In this document: positions 32,135 to 41,475 of the stretch, piece by piece
Layout: each line of letters begins with the position of its first letter
How positions within the stretch are numbered: the first letter of the stretch is position 1
DNA from: Mycolicibacterium sp. CBMA 247
GTDB taxonomy: Bacteria > Actinomycetota > Actinomycetes > Mycobacteriales > Mycobacteriaceae
Direction: 5' to 3'
DNA length: 64,000 nt
Assembly: GCF_009729095.1 (NCBI RefSeq)
Contig: NZ_VTGX01000004.1
Span: 124,001 to 188,000 of the forward strand
The notes under the pieces: generated by a model
The model's input: only the letters and a program-made list of their open reading frames with translations
The model's database searches: none
Told to the model about the DNA's origin: nothing
Position numbers and translations under genes: made by a program

Positions 32135-33085
32135 CTAGCGCGGGCGCAGGGTCACCATGGGCGGGCGGTCGGCCAGGGAAACCGACGACACCCGCGGGGT
32201 GAAGTCGTCGCCGTCGGCGTAGAACTGCGTCAGCCCCATTCCCGAATCGGTGATGCCGCACCGCGACAACAGGGTCGCGATGACCTGCCGGCTCATCGAG
32301 GCCAGCTCGGTAAGCGGCCGGTTGCGGTGTGCCCGCACCCCCAGGTTGACCTGGGCGATGGCGTCCAGGCCGAGGCGGTCGTAGGTGTCGACCAGCAGGC
32401 CGATCTCCACGCCGTAGCCGGGCGCGAACGGCACCGACGTCAACAGCTCGCGGGTGCCCGCGTACTCGCCGCCCAGCGGCTGCAACACGCAGTTCAGTTC
32501 GGGACGCAGCGAGGCCAGCAACGGGCGCGCCACCAGCTCGGTGACCCGGCCACCGCCGTTGGCGTCCTCGCGTCCGCTGACCTTCAGCGGACGGCGGTAG
32601 AACCCCTTGACCAGGTGCACACCGTCGGCGGTGAGCAGCGGGCCGAGCAGCTTGGGGACGAACATCGGGTCGGGGTCGATCAGGTCGGAGTCGACGAAGG
32701 CGATGATGTCGCCGGTGGTCGCGGCCAGCGACCGCCACAGCACCTCACCCTTGCCCGGCTGCGGCGCAACCTCGGGCAGCGCAACTTCGCGACTGACCAC
32801 CCGGGCCCCCGCGGCGACCGCGCGGATCTCGGTGTCGTCGCTGGAGCCCGAATCGAGCACGATCAGCTCGTCGACCAGCCCGCCCAGCAGCGGGGTGATG
32901 GTCTCGACGACGGATCCGACAGTCTCTTCCTCGTTGAGGGCGGGCAGCACCACCGAGACCGTGCGACCGGCCTTGGCGGCCTCCAACTCGGCGATGGTCC
33001 AGCTCGGCCGGTTCCAGCTGTGGTCGGTCAGCCATCGGTGTCCAACAACGCCGTCGGCAACGGACAGTTCAGGCAATGTAGTCAT
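32135..33085 (-). CDS. gpgS: Glucosyl-3-phosphoglycerate synthase
   Basis: A 316-residue GT81 enzyme that transfers glucose from UDP-glucose to 3-phosphoglycerate, the first committed step of methylglucose lipopolysaccharide synthesis. The GT-A fold shows SVVLPALNEEETVGSV near residue 45, the metal motif DSD in FVDSDLIDPDP, and YGVEIGLLVDTYDRLG in the acceptor part. ATG at 33085. folP2 ends 31 bases upstream on the same strand. Slightly shorter than the 324-residue M. tuberculosis protein. Confidence 0.94.
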   Translation of the reverse strand: MTTLPELSVADGVVGHRWLTDHSWNRPSWTIAELEAAKAGRTVSVVLPALNEEETVGSVVETITPLLGGLVDELIVLDSGSSDDTEIRAVAAGARVVSREVALPEVAPQPGKGEVLWRSLAATTGDIIAFVDSDLIDPDPMFVPKLLGPLLTADGVHLVKGFYRRPLKVSGREDANGGGRVTELVARPLLASLRPELNCVLQPLGGEYAGTRELLTSVPFAPGYGVEIGLLVDTYDRLGLDAIAQVNLGVRAHRNRPLTELASMSRQVIATLLSRCGITDSGMGLTQFYADGDDFTPRVSSVSLADRPPMVTLRPR

Positions 33086-33116
33086 GCGCGATCCGCCTTC
33101 GGCTCCTCGCTGAAAG

Positions 33117-33992
33117 TCATGCCAGTCCCCTCACTGTTCGTGCGGGTGCCCGCACTCCCTGGATCGACGCGACCATTTCCAGTACGCGCCGCGTGGGTCC
33201 GACCTCATGTACCCGGAACATGGCGGCCCCGTCCGCGGCGGCAAGTGCCGTCGCCGCCAGGGTGCCCTCCAGGCGTCCGGTCAGGTCCACACCCAGAGTC
33301 TCCCCGACAAAATCCTTGTTGCTCAGTGCCATCAGGACCGGCCATCCGGTCTTAACAAGATCTTTTACGTGACGCAACAAACTAAGACCGTGATGAGTGT
33401 TTTTGCCGAAATCATGGGTCGGGTCGATCAGGATCCGGTCGCGCGGCACACCCGTTGCCACGGCCCGCTCGGCCGCTGCGGTCACCTCGGCGATGACGGC
33501 GTCGACCACGCCGCGTTCGGTGATTCCGTAGTTCACCCGGAACGGCCGGGTGCGGGGCACCGCGCCGCCGGTGTGCGAGCACACCAGACCCGCACCAAAC
33601 TCGGCGGCCACCTCGGGCAGCCCCGGATCGGCGCCCGCCCAGGTGTCGTTGATCAGGTCGGCCCCGGCCGCACAGGCCTGCTTGGCCACCGCCGCACGCC
33701 AGGTGTCGACGCTGATCAGCTGGTCCGGGTAGGTGGTGCGCAGCCACTCGATGAACGGCACGACACGGGCGATCTCCTCGTGCGAATCGACCGGCCCGCC
33801 TGGACCGGCTTTGACCCCGCCCACGTCGATCACGTCGGCGCCCTCGTCGATCACCCGCTGCACGGCGGCCTTGGCGGCGTCGTCGGTGAAGGTGGCCCCG
33901 CGGTCATAGAACGAGTCCGGCGTCCGGTTGACGATCGCCATGATCAGCGCACGGTCACCGGCCACCGGGCGACCACAGAACGTCGACAACAC
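33117..33992 (-). CDS. folP2: Dihydropteroate synthase homologue FolP2
   Basis: A 291-residue TIM-barrel protein of the DHPS family. It contains IMAIVNRTPDSFYDRG, where canonical DHPS has NVTPDSFSDGG, DVGGVKAGPG, SVDTWRAAVA, NDTWAG and DFGKNTHHGL. The mycobacterial FolP2 group lacks demonstrated dihydropteroate synthase activity, and its location next to gpgS suggests a different task, perhaps in methylglucose lipopolysaccharide synthesis; that is inference. ATG at 33992. Confidence 0.9.
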   Translation of the reverse strand: MLSTFCGRPVAGDRALIMAIVNRTPDSFYDRGATFTDDAAKAAVQRVIDEGADVIDVGGVKAGPGGPVDSHEEIARVVPFIEWLRTTYPDQLISVDTWRAAVAKQACAAGADLINDTWAGADPGLPEVAAEFGAGLVCSHTGGAVPRTRPFRVNYGITERGVVDAVIAEVTAAAERAVATGVPRDRILIDPTHDFGKNTHHGLSLLRHVKDLVKTGWPVLMALSNKDFVGETLGVDLTGRLEGTLAATALAAADGAAMFRVHEVGPTRRVLEMVASIQGVRAPARTVRGLA

Positions 33993-34049
33993 GCCTCCAT
34001 AGTGCCTGGTGGCTCATCCGCCGCGATTTTTACCTCAGCGTGAGCTGAC

Positions 34050-35828
34050 TTACTTGGGCCGCTTACCTGCCGTCACTTCGTCGGGGTACTCGGGGTAGAA
34101 CGGCACGTAGCCGTCTTCACGGCCGGCCAGCACATACAGCGGGTCCTTGACATCAGCTCCGTAGCCCTGCTTGCGCAGGTCGACTTTTTGGCTCTTGAAC
34201 GTCGATGTGTGGGCCAGTTCGCTGGCGACGCGGACGAACAGCGGCACGGCGTAGGCCGGCAGGTGCCCGGAGAACGCGTCGGCGATTTCCTTTCCGTCGA
34301 ACTCGTGACCGGCCTTGAGCTGGACGGCGGCCATGCCGGCCCGGCCGCCGGCGCCCGGCACCTCGACGCCGAACACCGTGCACTCGTCGATGGCCGGGTG
34401 GCCGGCGAGCGCGGCCTCGACCTCGGTGGTGGCCACGTTCTCGCCCTTCCACCGGAAGGTGTCACCGAGCCGGTCGGCGAACGCGGCGTGGCCCAGCCCC
34501 TGGGAGCGCATCAGGTCGCCGGTGTTGAACCAGACGTCGCCTTCCTTGAAGGCATTGCGCACCAGCTTCTTCTCGCTGGCCGACGGGTCGGTGTAGCCGT
34601 CGAACGGCTGCAGTGCGCTGATCTTGGACAGCATCAGCCCGGGCTCTCCGCGCTTGACCTTGCGCAGCCGGCCGTCGTCGCCGCGGGCAGGTTCGCCGCT
34701 GTCGGCGTCGTATTCGACGAAGACGACCGGGCTCGGGCAGATGCCGGTGGACTTCGAGACGTTGAAGACGTTGACGAAGGCGGTGTTGCCCTCGCTGGCG
34801 GCGTAGAACTCGCACACCCGCGGGATGCCGAATCGCTGGGTGAACTCGTCCCAGATGGCCGGACGCAGTCCGTTGCCCACGATGACGCGGACGTTGTGCG
34901 CGCGGTCGGCCGGTTTGGGCGGCTGGTTGAGCAGGTAGCCGCAGATCTCGCCGATGTAGACGAACGCGGTCGCGCCGTAGTCGATGACCTCGTCCCAGAA
35001 GCGTGAGGCCGAGAATGATTTGCCGAGCGCCAGCGCCGCGCCCGAGTTCAGCGCCGAACCAACCGAGACGGTCAGGGCGTTGTTGTGATAGAGCGGCAGG
35101 CAGCAGTACAGGGTGTCATCGCTGTGCAGCCGGAGCCCCAGGCCTCCGAACCCGGCCAGGGCCCGCAGCCAGCGGTAGTGCGTCATGACACTGGCCTTGG
35201 GCATGCCCGTGGTGCCCGAGGTGAAGATGTAGAAGGCCTTGTCCTTGGCGAGGACGGCCGACGCGCTGGCCGGATTGGTGGCCGGTGCGGTGGCCGCCAG
35301 CCGACGCAGCTCCTCGACCGTGATCAGCCCGTTGGCCTCGGCACCGCATTCGGTGACGTGGTCGACCAGATCGGACTCGGCGACCACTGCCGTGGCGTTG
35401 AGCAATCCGATGCTGTGGGCGAGCACCTTGCCGCGCTGGTGGTAGTTGAGCATGCCGGCGACGGCGCCGCACTTGACGATCGCCAGCATCAGCAGCACCG
35501 CGTCGGGTGAGTTGCGCAGCATCGCGCCGACCACGTCACCGTGGCCGACGCCTTTGGCAGCAAGGACGGCCGCATACCGGTTGACGGTCTCGTTGGCTTC
35601 CCGGTACGTGATGCGCTCGTCGCCGAACTTGAGGAAGTCCCGGTCGGCGTACTGGGCGGCCCGCTCCTGGAACACCTTGCCGATCGAGGTCTTGGCGGTG
35701 GGCCGGGCCAGAGCTCCGGTGAGCACTCCCCGCACGATGACCGGCGCATCCATCAGCAGACCGGGCACCTGGCTGGCGAGGTCGAGCAGACCGACGCTGC
35801 TCCTGGTGCCCGATTTCTGGTCGGTCAT
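34050..35828 (-). CDS. fadD6: Very-long-chain fatty acyl-CoA synthetase FadD6
   Basis: A 592-residue ANL-superfamily enzyme activating fatty acids with ATP and CoA, of the FATP/very-long-chain type. The AMP-binding motif is FTSGTTGMPKAS near residue 210; further motifs are YAASEGNTAFVNVF, WFNTGDLMRSQGLGH and FRWKGENVATTEVEAAL. It belongs to the cell-envelope gene run with folP2 and gpgS. 57 bases separate it from folP2. Start ATG 35828. Confidence 0.94.
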   Translation of the reverse strand: MTDQKSGTRSSVGLLDLASQVPGLLMDAPVIVRGVLTGALARPTAKTSIGKVFQERAAQYADRDFLKFGDERITYREANETVNRYAAVLAAKGVGHGDVVGAMLRNSPDAVLLMLAIVKCGAVAGMLNYHQRGKVLAHSIGLLNATAVVAESDLVDHVTECGAEANGLITVEELRRLAATAPATNPASASAVLAKDKAFYIFTSGTTGMPKASVMTHYRWLRALAGFGGLGLRLHSDDTLYCCLPLYHNNALTVSVGSALNSGAALALGKSFSASRFWDEVIDYGATAFVYIGEICGYLLNQPPKPADRAHNVRVIVGNGLRPAIWDEFTQRFGIPRVCEFYAASEGNTAFVNVFNVSKSTGICPSPVVFVEYDADSGEPARGDDGRLRKVKRGEPGLMLSKISALQPFDGYTDPSASEKKLVRNAFKEGDVWFNTGDLMRSQGLGHAAFADRLGDTFRWKGENVATTEVEAALAGHPAIDECTVFGVEVPGAGGRAGMAAVQLKAGHEFDGKEIADAFSGHLPAYAVPLFVRVASELAHTSTFKSQKVDLRKQGYGADVKDPLYVLAGREDGYVPFYPEYPDEVTAGKRPK

Positions 35829-35923
35829 GCGGTGTCCCCCTGCGCGTTGTTGGTGGGCCCCGGGATGGGCGCTCGTGTGGGCAACACCTTAAACCGCGCA
35901 GGTGATCTCCGGTACCGCCGGTT

Positions 35924-36490
35924 CTATGTAACCGGCGCGCACACGTCGAGCGCTGCGGCGACCTCGTCGACGACCACCAACCGATCCAGCGCCGAGCTGC
36001 TCACGTAACCGCTGTCGACGAGCCCGCGCAGCCAGTTCAACAAGCCGTCGTAGTGGCCGAACGGATCGAGCAGCACCAGGGGCTTCTCGTGCATTCCCAG
36101 GTATCCCGCAGTCCAGGCCTCGAAGAACTCTTCCAACGTGCCGATACCGCCTGGCAGTGCGATGAAGGCGTCGGAGCGGTCCTCCATCACCTGCTTGCGT
36201 TCCCGCATGGTGTCGGTGACCACGAGCTCTGCGGCGTCCACGTCGGCGAGTTCGCGGTGCACGAGGGCCTTCGGGATCACGCCGACCGTGCGGCCGTTGC
36301 TCGAGCGCGCGGCCCGGGCCACCGCACCCATCGCCGAGACGTTGCCGCCGCCGGAGACCAATGTCCATCCGCGCTTGGCGATCGCCACTCCGACCTCGCT
36401 GGCCAAGGCCAGCAGCTCGGGATGGGTGGGACCCGAAGCGCAATAGACACACACCGCCCATTGGCGGTCAAATTCACCGGACACGTACAC
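35924..36490 (-). CDS. LOG-family phosphoribohydrolase (Rv1205-like)
   Basis: A 188-residue enzyme releasing cytokinin-type bases from nucleoside monophosphates. The signature PGGIGTLEEFFEAWT holds PGGxGTxxE; SGGGNVSAMGAVARAA is the nucleotide-binding start and MRERKQVM the conserved Arg/Lys motif. In M. tuberculosis Rv1205 makes cytokinins, whose breakdown affects nitric oxide sensitivity. ATG 36490; fadD6 starts 95 bases downstream on the same strand. Confidence 0.92.
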   Translation of the reverse strand: MYVSGEFDRQWAVCVYCASGPTHPELLALASEVGVAIAKRGWTLVSGGGNVSAMGAVARAARSSNGRTVGVIPKALVHRELADVDAAELVVTDTMRERKQVMEDRSDAFIALPGGIGTLEEFFEAWTAGYLGMHEKPLVLLDPFGHYDGLLNWLRGLVDSGYVSSSALDRLVVVDEVAAALDVCAPVT

Positions 36491-36587
36491 AACCTAAAGG
36501 GCGGTGGTGAACCGTCGATGTCCGGTGGGGCGATGGACGCGGCTCTTCGCCGCGGGGAGACTGAACTGAACTCGGAGGGTGGTCCTG

Positions 36588-36764
36588 GTGACTGACGATG
36601 TCGATCAACCGGCACGGTTGAGCCGCGAGTTCATCCTGGACACCGCCATCGAGTTGATCGACCGCGAGGGTCTGACCAAGTTGACCATGCGGCGATTGGG
36701 CGCGGCCTGTGGTGTCGAAGCGCCGGACCTCGATTCGGCATTGAACGACCACGGCCCGCCATAG
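36588..36764 (+). pseudogene. Truncated TetR-family regulator (DNA-binding end only)
   Basis: A 58-residue reading frame. Residues 8-40 (LSREFILDTAIELIDREG, MRRLGAACGVEA) are a TetR helix-turn-helix start, but the sequence then changes to an unrelated DLDSALNDHGPP and stops. The third helix with its usual ALYRY-like motif and the ligand-binding domain are missing. GTG 36588 follows GGAGG; GTG 36579 is also possible. The stop codon lies inside the TAGGAT in front of the next gene, so a deletion may have joined this remnant to that gene. Confidence 0.6.
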
Positions 36765-36774
36765 GATCCGGTGG

Positions 36775-38883
36775 ATGGCTGCCGACTGGGTGATCGCACC
36801 GTGTGACCGCGTGCTCGACGGCCTCGAGTCGGGCCTGCACGATCGGTGCGGCGCCGCACTACTCGGCCCCGCCGGGGTGGGCAAGACATCTGTGGCCCGT
36901 AGCGCGGGCGAACACCTCGCGGCAGATTTCCGTCGGGTCGTGTGGATCACCGGCACCGAATCGGCTGCGGCGGTTCCGTTTGCGGCCGTGGCGCACCTGA
37001 TCGACATCCCGTCAGCCGGCAAGACCGCCGACGTGTTACGGGCCGCACGCGAGACACTCGGGTCCGAACTGTTGTTGATCGTCGACGACGCGCATCTGCT
37101 GGACCGGTTGTCGGCGGCCCTGGTGTACCAGCTCGCCGTCAGCGGCGCGGCCAAACTCATCGTCACCGCATCCGCCCAGGCACCCGATGACATCGCGGCG
37201 TTGTGGGGTGACGGTCTGGTGAACCGCGTCGAAATGTCGCCGCCGGGCCACGATGACGCCCGGCTGGCCGATCAGGTGGCCACTTTTCTCGCCGACCTGC
37301 CCGACGACGCGGCGGCCGTATTGCGCTACCTGGCGGTGCACGATCCGCTGCCGCTTGCCGATCTGGCGGCGTTGACCAGCGCAGACGCCGTGCAGGAGGC
37401 GCAGCGTGGCGGCGTGGTACGTGTCGAAGATGCGGTGGTGCATTGTGTGCATCCACTGTTCCTGGGCGCCGTTCGCGCCTCGATCGGCGGGCCGGGCCTG
37501 CGCCGGCTGCGCAGCACGCTGGTCAACCGGTTGGCCGCGGGGCCGCGCCCCGGCGTGGTGGACCGGCTGCGGGTGGCGGTCCTCGCCCTCGACAGCGATG
37601 TGTCCCTGACCGTGGACGAGGTTGTCGGCGCTGCCCGCGAGGCACTGAGGTTGGGCGATCTGGAGTTGAGCGAGCGGCTGGCGCGGGCCGCGGTGGCCTT
37701 CGGCGCCGGGTCCAGTGCCGAATTCGAGGGCCTGCTGACCCTGGCCTACGCGCTGGCCTGGCAGGGTCGCGGCCGCGAGGCCGATGCCGTGTTGGGGCAG
37801 GTCGACTCGGCCGGTCTGGCCGAGGACCAGCTGATGGCGTGGGCATTGCCGCGGGCGGCGAATCAGTTCTGGATGCTGTCAGAGCCCGAACGCGCCACCG
37901 CGTTCCTGCGCGCCACCCGCCGCCGGGTGTCCACGCCGACGGCGCAGACGACGCTCGATGCGCTGGCGGCGACCTTCGCAATGAATGCCGGTGCACCACA
38001 ACGGGCTTTCGGCCTCGCACAGGAGGTCCTCGCCTCCCCCGCCGCCGATGACACCGCGGTCGGCTGGGCGGCGTCGACGGCAGCGCTGAGTTGCGCGAGG
38101 ATCGGCCGGTTCGACCGGGTCGATTCGATGGCCCAACGTGCGCTCGCGGCCGGACATCCCGGCCTGTTGCGGTTCACAAGCGGCTTCGGCCAGACCACGG
38201 CGCTGCTGATGACCGGCGAGCTGGACCGGGCCCAGGAACTGGCGCGGCGCATCACCGATTTCACCCAACTGCTGCAACCCGGCCGGGCCATCGGCGAGGT
38301 GTTGATGGCTGACGTGCTGCTGGTCCGCGGCCAATTTGATGAGGCGATTGCCTTGTTGCGCAAGGCGACCACTGCGTTGGCGCCGACCGGCTATTCCTGG
38401 GGACCGCTGGCCTGGATGTTGTTGGCGCAGGCCCTCGGTCAACGCGGGAGGCCGGTGGAGGCCGGAAAAGCATTGTCCCGCGCGGAATCCCGGCACGGGC
38501 TCAAGTCGATGCTGTTCGCGCCGGAGCTGTCCCTGGCGCGGGCCTGGACCTGCGCTGCCCGCAAGGATTCGGTGGGTGCGGTGACAGCGGCCCGCGAGGC
38601 CGCCAAGACCGCCGAGCGCGGCGGCCAATCCGCGGTGATGCTGCGGGCATTGCAGGACTGCGTGCGGCTGGGCGACGCCCGCGCCGTCGACGCCCTGGCC
38701 AGGGTGGATCTGGAGTGCGTGTTCGGGCAGCTGACATTGGACCACGCCCGCGCGCTGACGGCCGCGGACAGCTCCGCGCTCCAGGAAGTCTCGGCTCGGT
38801 ATCGCGACGTCGGAATGCTCGCGGCTGCTGACGATGCTGCTGGTCAGGCCTCAGGCTCGTCAGGCAGGTTCTCATCCCAGTGA
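36775..38883 (+). CDS. LuxR/MalT-type ATPase with TPR-like region but no DNA-binding end (Rv1204c-like)
   Basis: A 702-residue cytosolic protein. Walker A is GPAGVGKTS near residue 33 and Walker B LLLIVDDAHLLD near 98, as in AAA-type LuxR regulators. From about 260 to 680 it is a series of alpha-helical repeats typical of MalT-like sensors. Proteins of this plan usually end with a LuxR helix-turn-helix of about 65 residues. Here the chain stops after a GMLAAADDAAGQA stretch and a low-complexity tail that overlaps the 3' end of the opposite-strand gene. Rv1204c in M. tuberculosis is also an ATP-binding protein at this position, so the loss may be old. ATG 36775 with AGGA upstream. Confidence 0.7.
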   Translation: MAADWVIAPCDRVLDGLESGLHDRCGAALLGPAGVGKTSVARSAGEHLAADFRRVVWITGTESAAAVPFAAVAHLIDIPSAGKTADVLRAARETLGSELLLIVDDAHLLDRLSAALVYQLAVSGAAKLIVTASAQAPDDIAALWGDGLVNRVEMSPPGHDDARLADQVATFLADLPDDAAAVLRYLAVHDPLPLADLAALTSADAVQEAQRGGVVRVEDAVVHCVHPLFLGAVRASIGGPGLRRLRSTLVNRLAAGPRPGVVDRLRVAVLALDSDVSLTVDEVVGAAREALRLGDLELSERLARAAVAFGAGSSAEFEGLLTLAYALAWQGRGREADAVLGQVDSAGLAEDQLMAWALPRAANQFWMLSEPERATAFLRATRRRVSTPTAQTTLDALAATFAMNAGAPQRAFGLAQEVLASPAADDTAVGWAASTAALSCARIGRFDRVDSMAQRALAAGHPGLLRFTSGFGQTTALLMTGELDRAQELARRITDFTQLLQPGRAIGEVLMADVLLVRGQFDEAIALLRKATTALAPTGYSWGPLAWMLLAQALGQRGRPVEAGKALSRAESRHGLKSMLFAPELSLARAWTCAARKDSVGAVTAAREAAKTAERGGQSAVMLRALQDCVRLGDARAVDALARVDLECVFGQLTLDHARALTAADSSALQEVSARYRDVGMLAAADDAAGQASGSSGRFSSQ

Positions 38884-39050
38884 TCCGGTTTGGGAGTCGG
38901 CGGCATCGCACCCTTCATTTGCGCCAATTGGCTTGTTGATTCGAATGTCGGAAATCCGTTGGCCCGCGACTTACGAATAAAAACCACGACCACGGTAAGC
39001 CCGCCGAACACAACGACCAACAGTGCGATCACCTTGATGCCGTCAACCAT
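38844..39050 (-). CDS. Small single-helix membrane protein
   Basis: A 68-residue protein: MVDGIKVIALLVVVFGGLTV gives one N-terminal membrane helix, then RKSRANGFPTF and a polar C-terminus ending DHWDENLPDEPEA. Not assigned to a known family. It diverges from the type VII-like secreted protein across 69 bases, so the two may be functionally paired; its 3' end overlaps the 3' end of the LuxR-type ATPase gene by 40 bases. GTG 39053 directly precedes the ATG. Confidence 0.65.
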   Translation of the reverse strand: MVDGIKVIALLVVVFGGLTVVVVFIRKSRANGFPTFESTSQLAQMKGAMPPTPKPDHWDENLPDEPEA

Positions 39051-39119
39051 CACGGAGACAACGTACGCCGACCCGACCGTAGAATGCGCAGTTAGACCGC
39101 ACGATCACCAGGGGGTTCG

Positions 39120-39872
39120 ATGAACCAGTTCGTCGCCAATACCGGCGCCATGAACGGCTGGCAAGGAATCGTCGACGGGGTCAGCGGTGACGTCAGCAAC
39201 TTCAAGAATTCGTTCTCCGGCCCGTCGGACCTCGCGTCCAGCCACGGAGCCATCGGCTTCCCGGTGCAGAACGCGTTCGATGGCGCCCAGTCCTCCCGCG
39301 ACGGCGCCTTGGGCGCTACCCAGGCCGCCGCGTCGAGGATGGCCGACCTACTCCGCCAAGCCTCCCAGGCGTACGACCGTGGCGATCTGGCCGCTGCCGG
39401 CCGACTCAAGGCCCAGGCCGATCAGATCGAAGGCGCAAGCTCGCCGGCATCCGCGGGTGGCGGCGCAAACGCAGCCGGTGCGGCGGGTGGCGGTGCGGGC
39501 CAGATGATGGGCCAGTTCAGCCAGATGGCCGGACAGATGGCGCAGTCGATCACCCAGCCACTCCAGGGCATTACGCAGGCGATGACACAGGTGCCTCAGC
39601 AGGTCATGCAGGGTGTGCAGAGCATGGTGGAAGCCGCCACCCAGGCGGCCGGAGGCGGAGGCGATGCCTCCGCCATGGCGGCGAATGCCGGGGCCGACGC
39701 CGGTGGCGCGGGCGCCGAGCATGCCGTCAAGGCGGATGCCGCCGGCCTCCACAGTCCCAACGACGGCTCTGACCGTGGCCCGGCCGATCCGCACGACGCC
39801 AAGCATGAGGACAAGCACGACGGGGACCGGGACCGTCCGGCCGAGGCCGGCACCATCAACCCGCGCCAGTAG
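39120..39872 (+). CDS. Esp-like putative type VII secretion substrate
   Basis: A 250-residue protein without Sec or Tat signal. Residues 14-16 are W-Q-G (WxG), and Y85-xxx-D89 in QAYDRGDLAAAG matches the YxxxD/E type VII export signal, placed after a predicted helix ADLLRQASQ. Residues 105-190 are rich in Gly, Ala, Gln and Met with MAGQMAQSI-type repeats, and the last 45 are acidic and His/Asp-rich. This layout resembles ESX-secreted Esp proteins rather than WXG100. No ESX gene is nearby, so export would depend on another locus. It begins just after GGGGTTCG with ATG 39120. Function unknown. Confidence 0.6.
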   Translation: MNQFVANTGAMNGWQGIVDGVSGDVSNFKNSFSGPSDLASSHGAIGFPVQNAFDGAQSSRDGALGATQAAASRMADLLRQASQAYDRGDLAAAGRLKAQADQIEGASSPASAGGGANAAGAAGGGAGQMMGQFSQMAGQMAQSITQPLQGITQAMTQVPQQVMQGVQSMVEAATQAAGGGGDASAMAANAGADAGGAGAEHAVKADAAGLHSPNDGSDRGPADPHDAKHEDKHDGDRDRPAEAGTINPRQ

Positions 39873-41475
39873 TACTCAGCTCTCCGCCGTCCAGCCGCAG
39901 CCAGCGGTCGATACCGATCGCATCCAGGAATCGATCGTCGTGGCTGACCACCACAAAAGCTCCCCGGTAGGCGTTGAGGGCAGATTCCAGTTGCCCCACG
40001 CTGACCAGGTCGAGGTTGTTGGTCGGTTCGTCGAGCAGCAGCAGCTGGGGCGCGGGCTCGGCATAGAGCACGCACGCCAGCGTCGCGCGCAACCGCTCCC
40101 CGCCCGACAATGCCGCCACCGGCAAGTTGATCCGATCGCCGCGAAACAGGAACTGCGCCAACAGATGCATGCGCCGGGTGTGCGACAGGCTGGGCGCGGC
40201 GGCGGCCAGGCTCTCGGCCACGGTGCGGTCCTCCTGCAGCAGGTCGAGCCGTTGCGACAGGGAGGCGATGCGGCCGTCGGCCCGCTGCACCGTACCGGAG
40301 TCGGGTTCGAGCTGACCGTCGATGATCCGCAACAGCGTCGACTTGCCCGCCCCATTCGATCCGGTCAGCGCGATACGCTCCGGCCCTCGAATCGAGATAT
40401 TAATCCCGTTGTCGGCGAACAGTTTCCGCCCACCACGGCTGATCTGCAAACCCTCGCCGGAGAACACCGTGCGGCCGACGGGCACCACGGTGTCGGGCAG
40501 GTCCAGCGCAATCACCTTCTCGTCACGCAACGCTCGTTCGGCTTCGTCGAGTCGCGTTCGCGCGCCATCGACCCGGCGGGCGTGCACATCGTCGGACCGG
40601 GCCGCCGATTCCTGCGCATCGCGTTTGAGCTTGCCCGCCACGATCTTCGGCAGCCCCGCGTCCTTGAGGTTGCGTGCTGCATTCGACGATCGGCGGGCGG
40701 CCCGTTCGCGGGCCTCCTGCATCTGGCGCTTCTCGCGCTTGAGCTGCTGTTCGGCGTTGCGGATATTGCCCTCGGCCACCGACTGCGCGGCTTCCACGGT
40801 TTGTTGATATGTGGTGAAATTGCCTCCGTAGAAGATGATTTCGCCGCGGTACAGCTCGGCGATCTGGTCCATGCGGTCCAGCAGCACCCGATCATGGCTG
40901 ACCACCACCAGGCACCCGGTGTAGCTGTCCAGCGCGTCGTACAGGTGGTGGCGGGCTTCGCTGTCCAGGTTGTTGGTGGGCTCGTCGAGCAACAGAACAC
41001 TGGGCCGCTTCAACAGTTGGGCCGCCAGCCCCAGGGACACCACTTCCCCGCCGGAGAGTGTGCCCAAGCGGCGATCCAGGGCCAAGTCTTCCAGGCCGAG
41101 CCGATCCAACTGGGCACGGGAACGCTCCTCGATATCCCAGTCATCGCCGATGGCGGTGAACACCGCCTCGCTGGCGTCACCGGCGGCCAGCGCCGCCAGT
41201 GCGTCGAGTACCGGGGCCACCCCCAGCACCGCAGCCACGGTGAGATCGGCGGTGAACGGCAGGGTTTGGGGCAGATAGCCGACGGTGCCGTCGACGCTCA
41301 CGGAGCCCGCCGATGGCCGGTACTCGCCGGCGATCAGCTTGAGCAGCGTGCTCTTTCCGGCGCCGTTGGGTGCGACCAGGCCGGTGCGGCCCGGCCCGAC
41401 GGAAAACGACAGGTCCGAGAACAGCTCGACATCATCGAGCCAGGAAAACGACAAGTGGGAACAGACAATAGACAT
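39856..41475 (-). CDS. ABC-F family ribosome-associated ATPase
   Basis: A 539-residue protein with two ABC ATPase domains and no membrane segment. First domain: Walker A APNGAGKST near residue 37, LSGGEVVSLGLAAQLL, LLLDEPTNNLDSEA. A charged helical linker (residues 240-310, ERAARRSSNAAR) follows. Second domain: GSNGAGKST near 378, LSGGERLRATLACVL, LLLDEPTNNLDLVS. Such proteins act on the ribosome and may give resistance to macrolides, lincosamides or related drugs; the resemblance is to actinobacterial antibiotic-resistance ABC-F members. ATG 41475 with GGAG at seven bases. The last 17 bases overlap the 3' end of the Esp-like gene. A leader region lies upstream. Confidence 0.85.
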   Translation of the reverse strand: MSIVCSHLSFSWLDDVELFSDLSFSVGPGRTGLVAPNGAGKSTLLKLIAGEYRPSAGSVSVDGTVGYLPQTLPFTADLTVAAVLGVAPVLDALAALAAGDASEAVFTAIGDDWDIEERSRAQLDRLGLEDLALDRRLGTLSGGEVVSLGLAAQLLKRPSVLLLDEPTNNLDSEARHHLYDALDSYTGCLVVVSHDRVLLDRMDQIAELYRGEIIFYGGNFTTYQQTVEAAQSVAEGNIRNAEQQLKREKRQMQEARERAARRSSNAARNLKDAGLPKIVAGKLKRDAQESAARSDDVHARRVDGARTRLDEAERALRDEKVIALDLPDTVVPVGRTVFSGEGLQISRGGRKLFADNGINISIRGPERIALTGSNGAGKSTLLRIIDGQLEPDSGTVQRADGRIASLSQRLDLLQEDRTVAESLAAAAPSLSHTRRMHLLAQFLFRGDRINLPVAALSGGERLRATLACVLYAEPAPQLLLLDEPTNNLDLVSVGQLESALNAYRGAFVVVSHDDRFLDAIGIDRWLRLDGGELSTTGAG

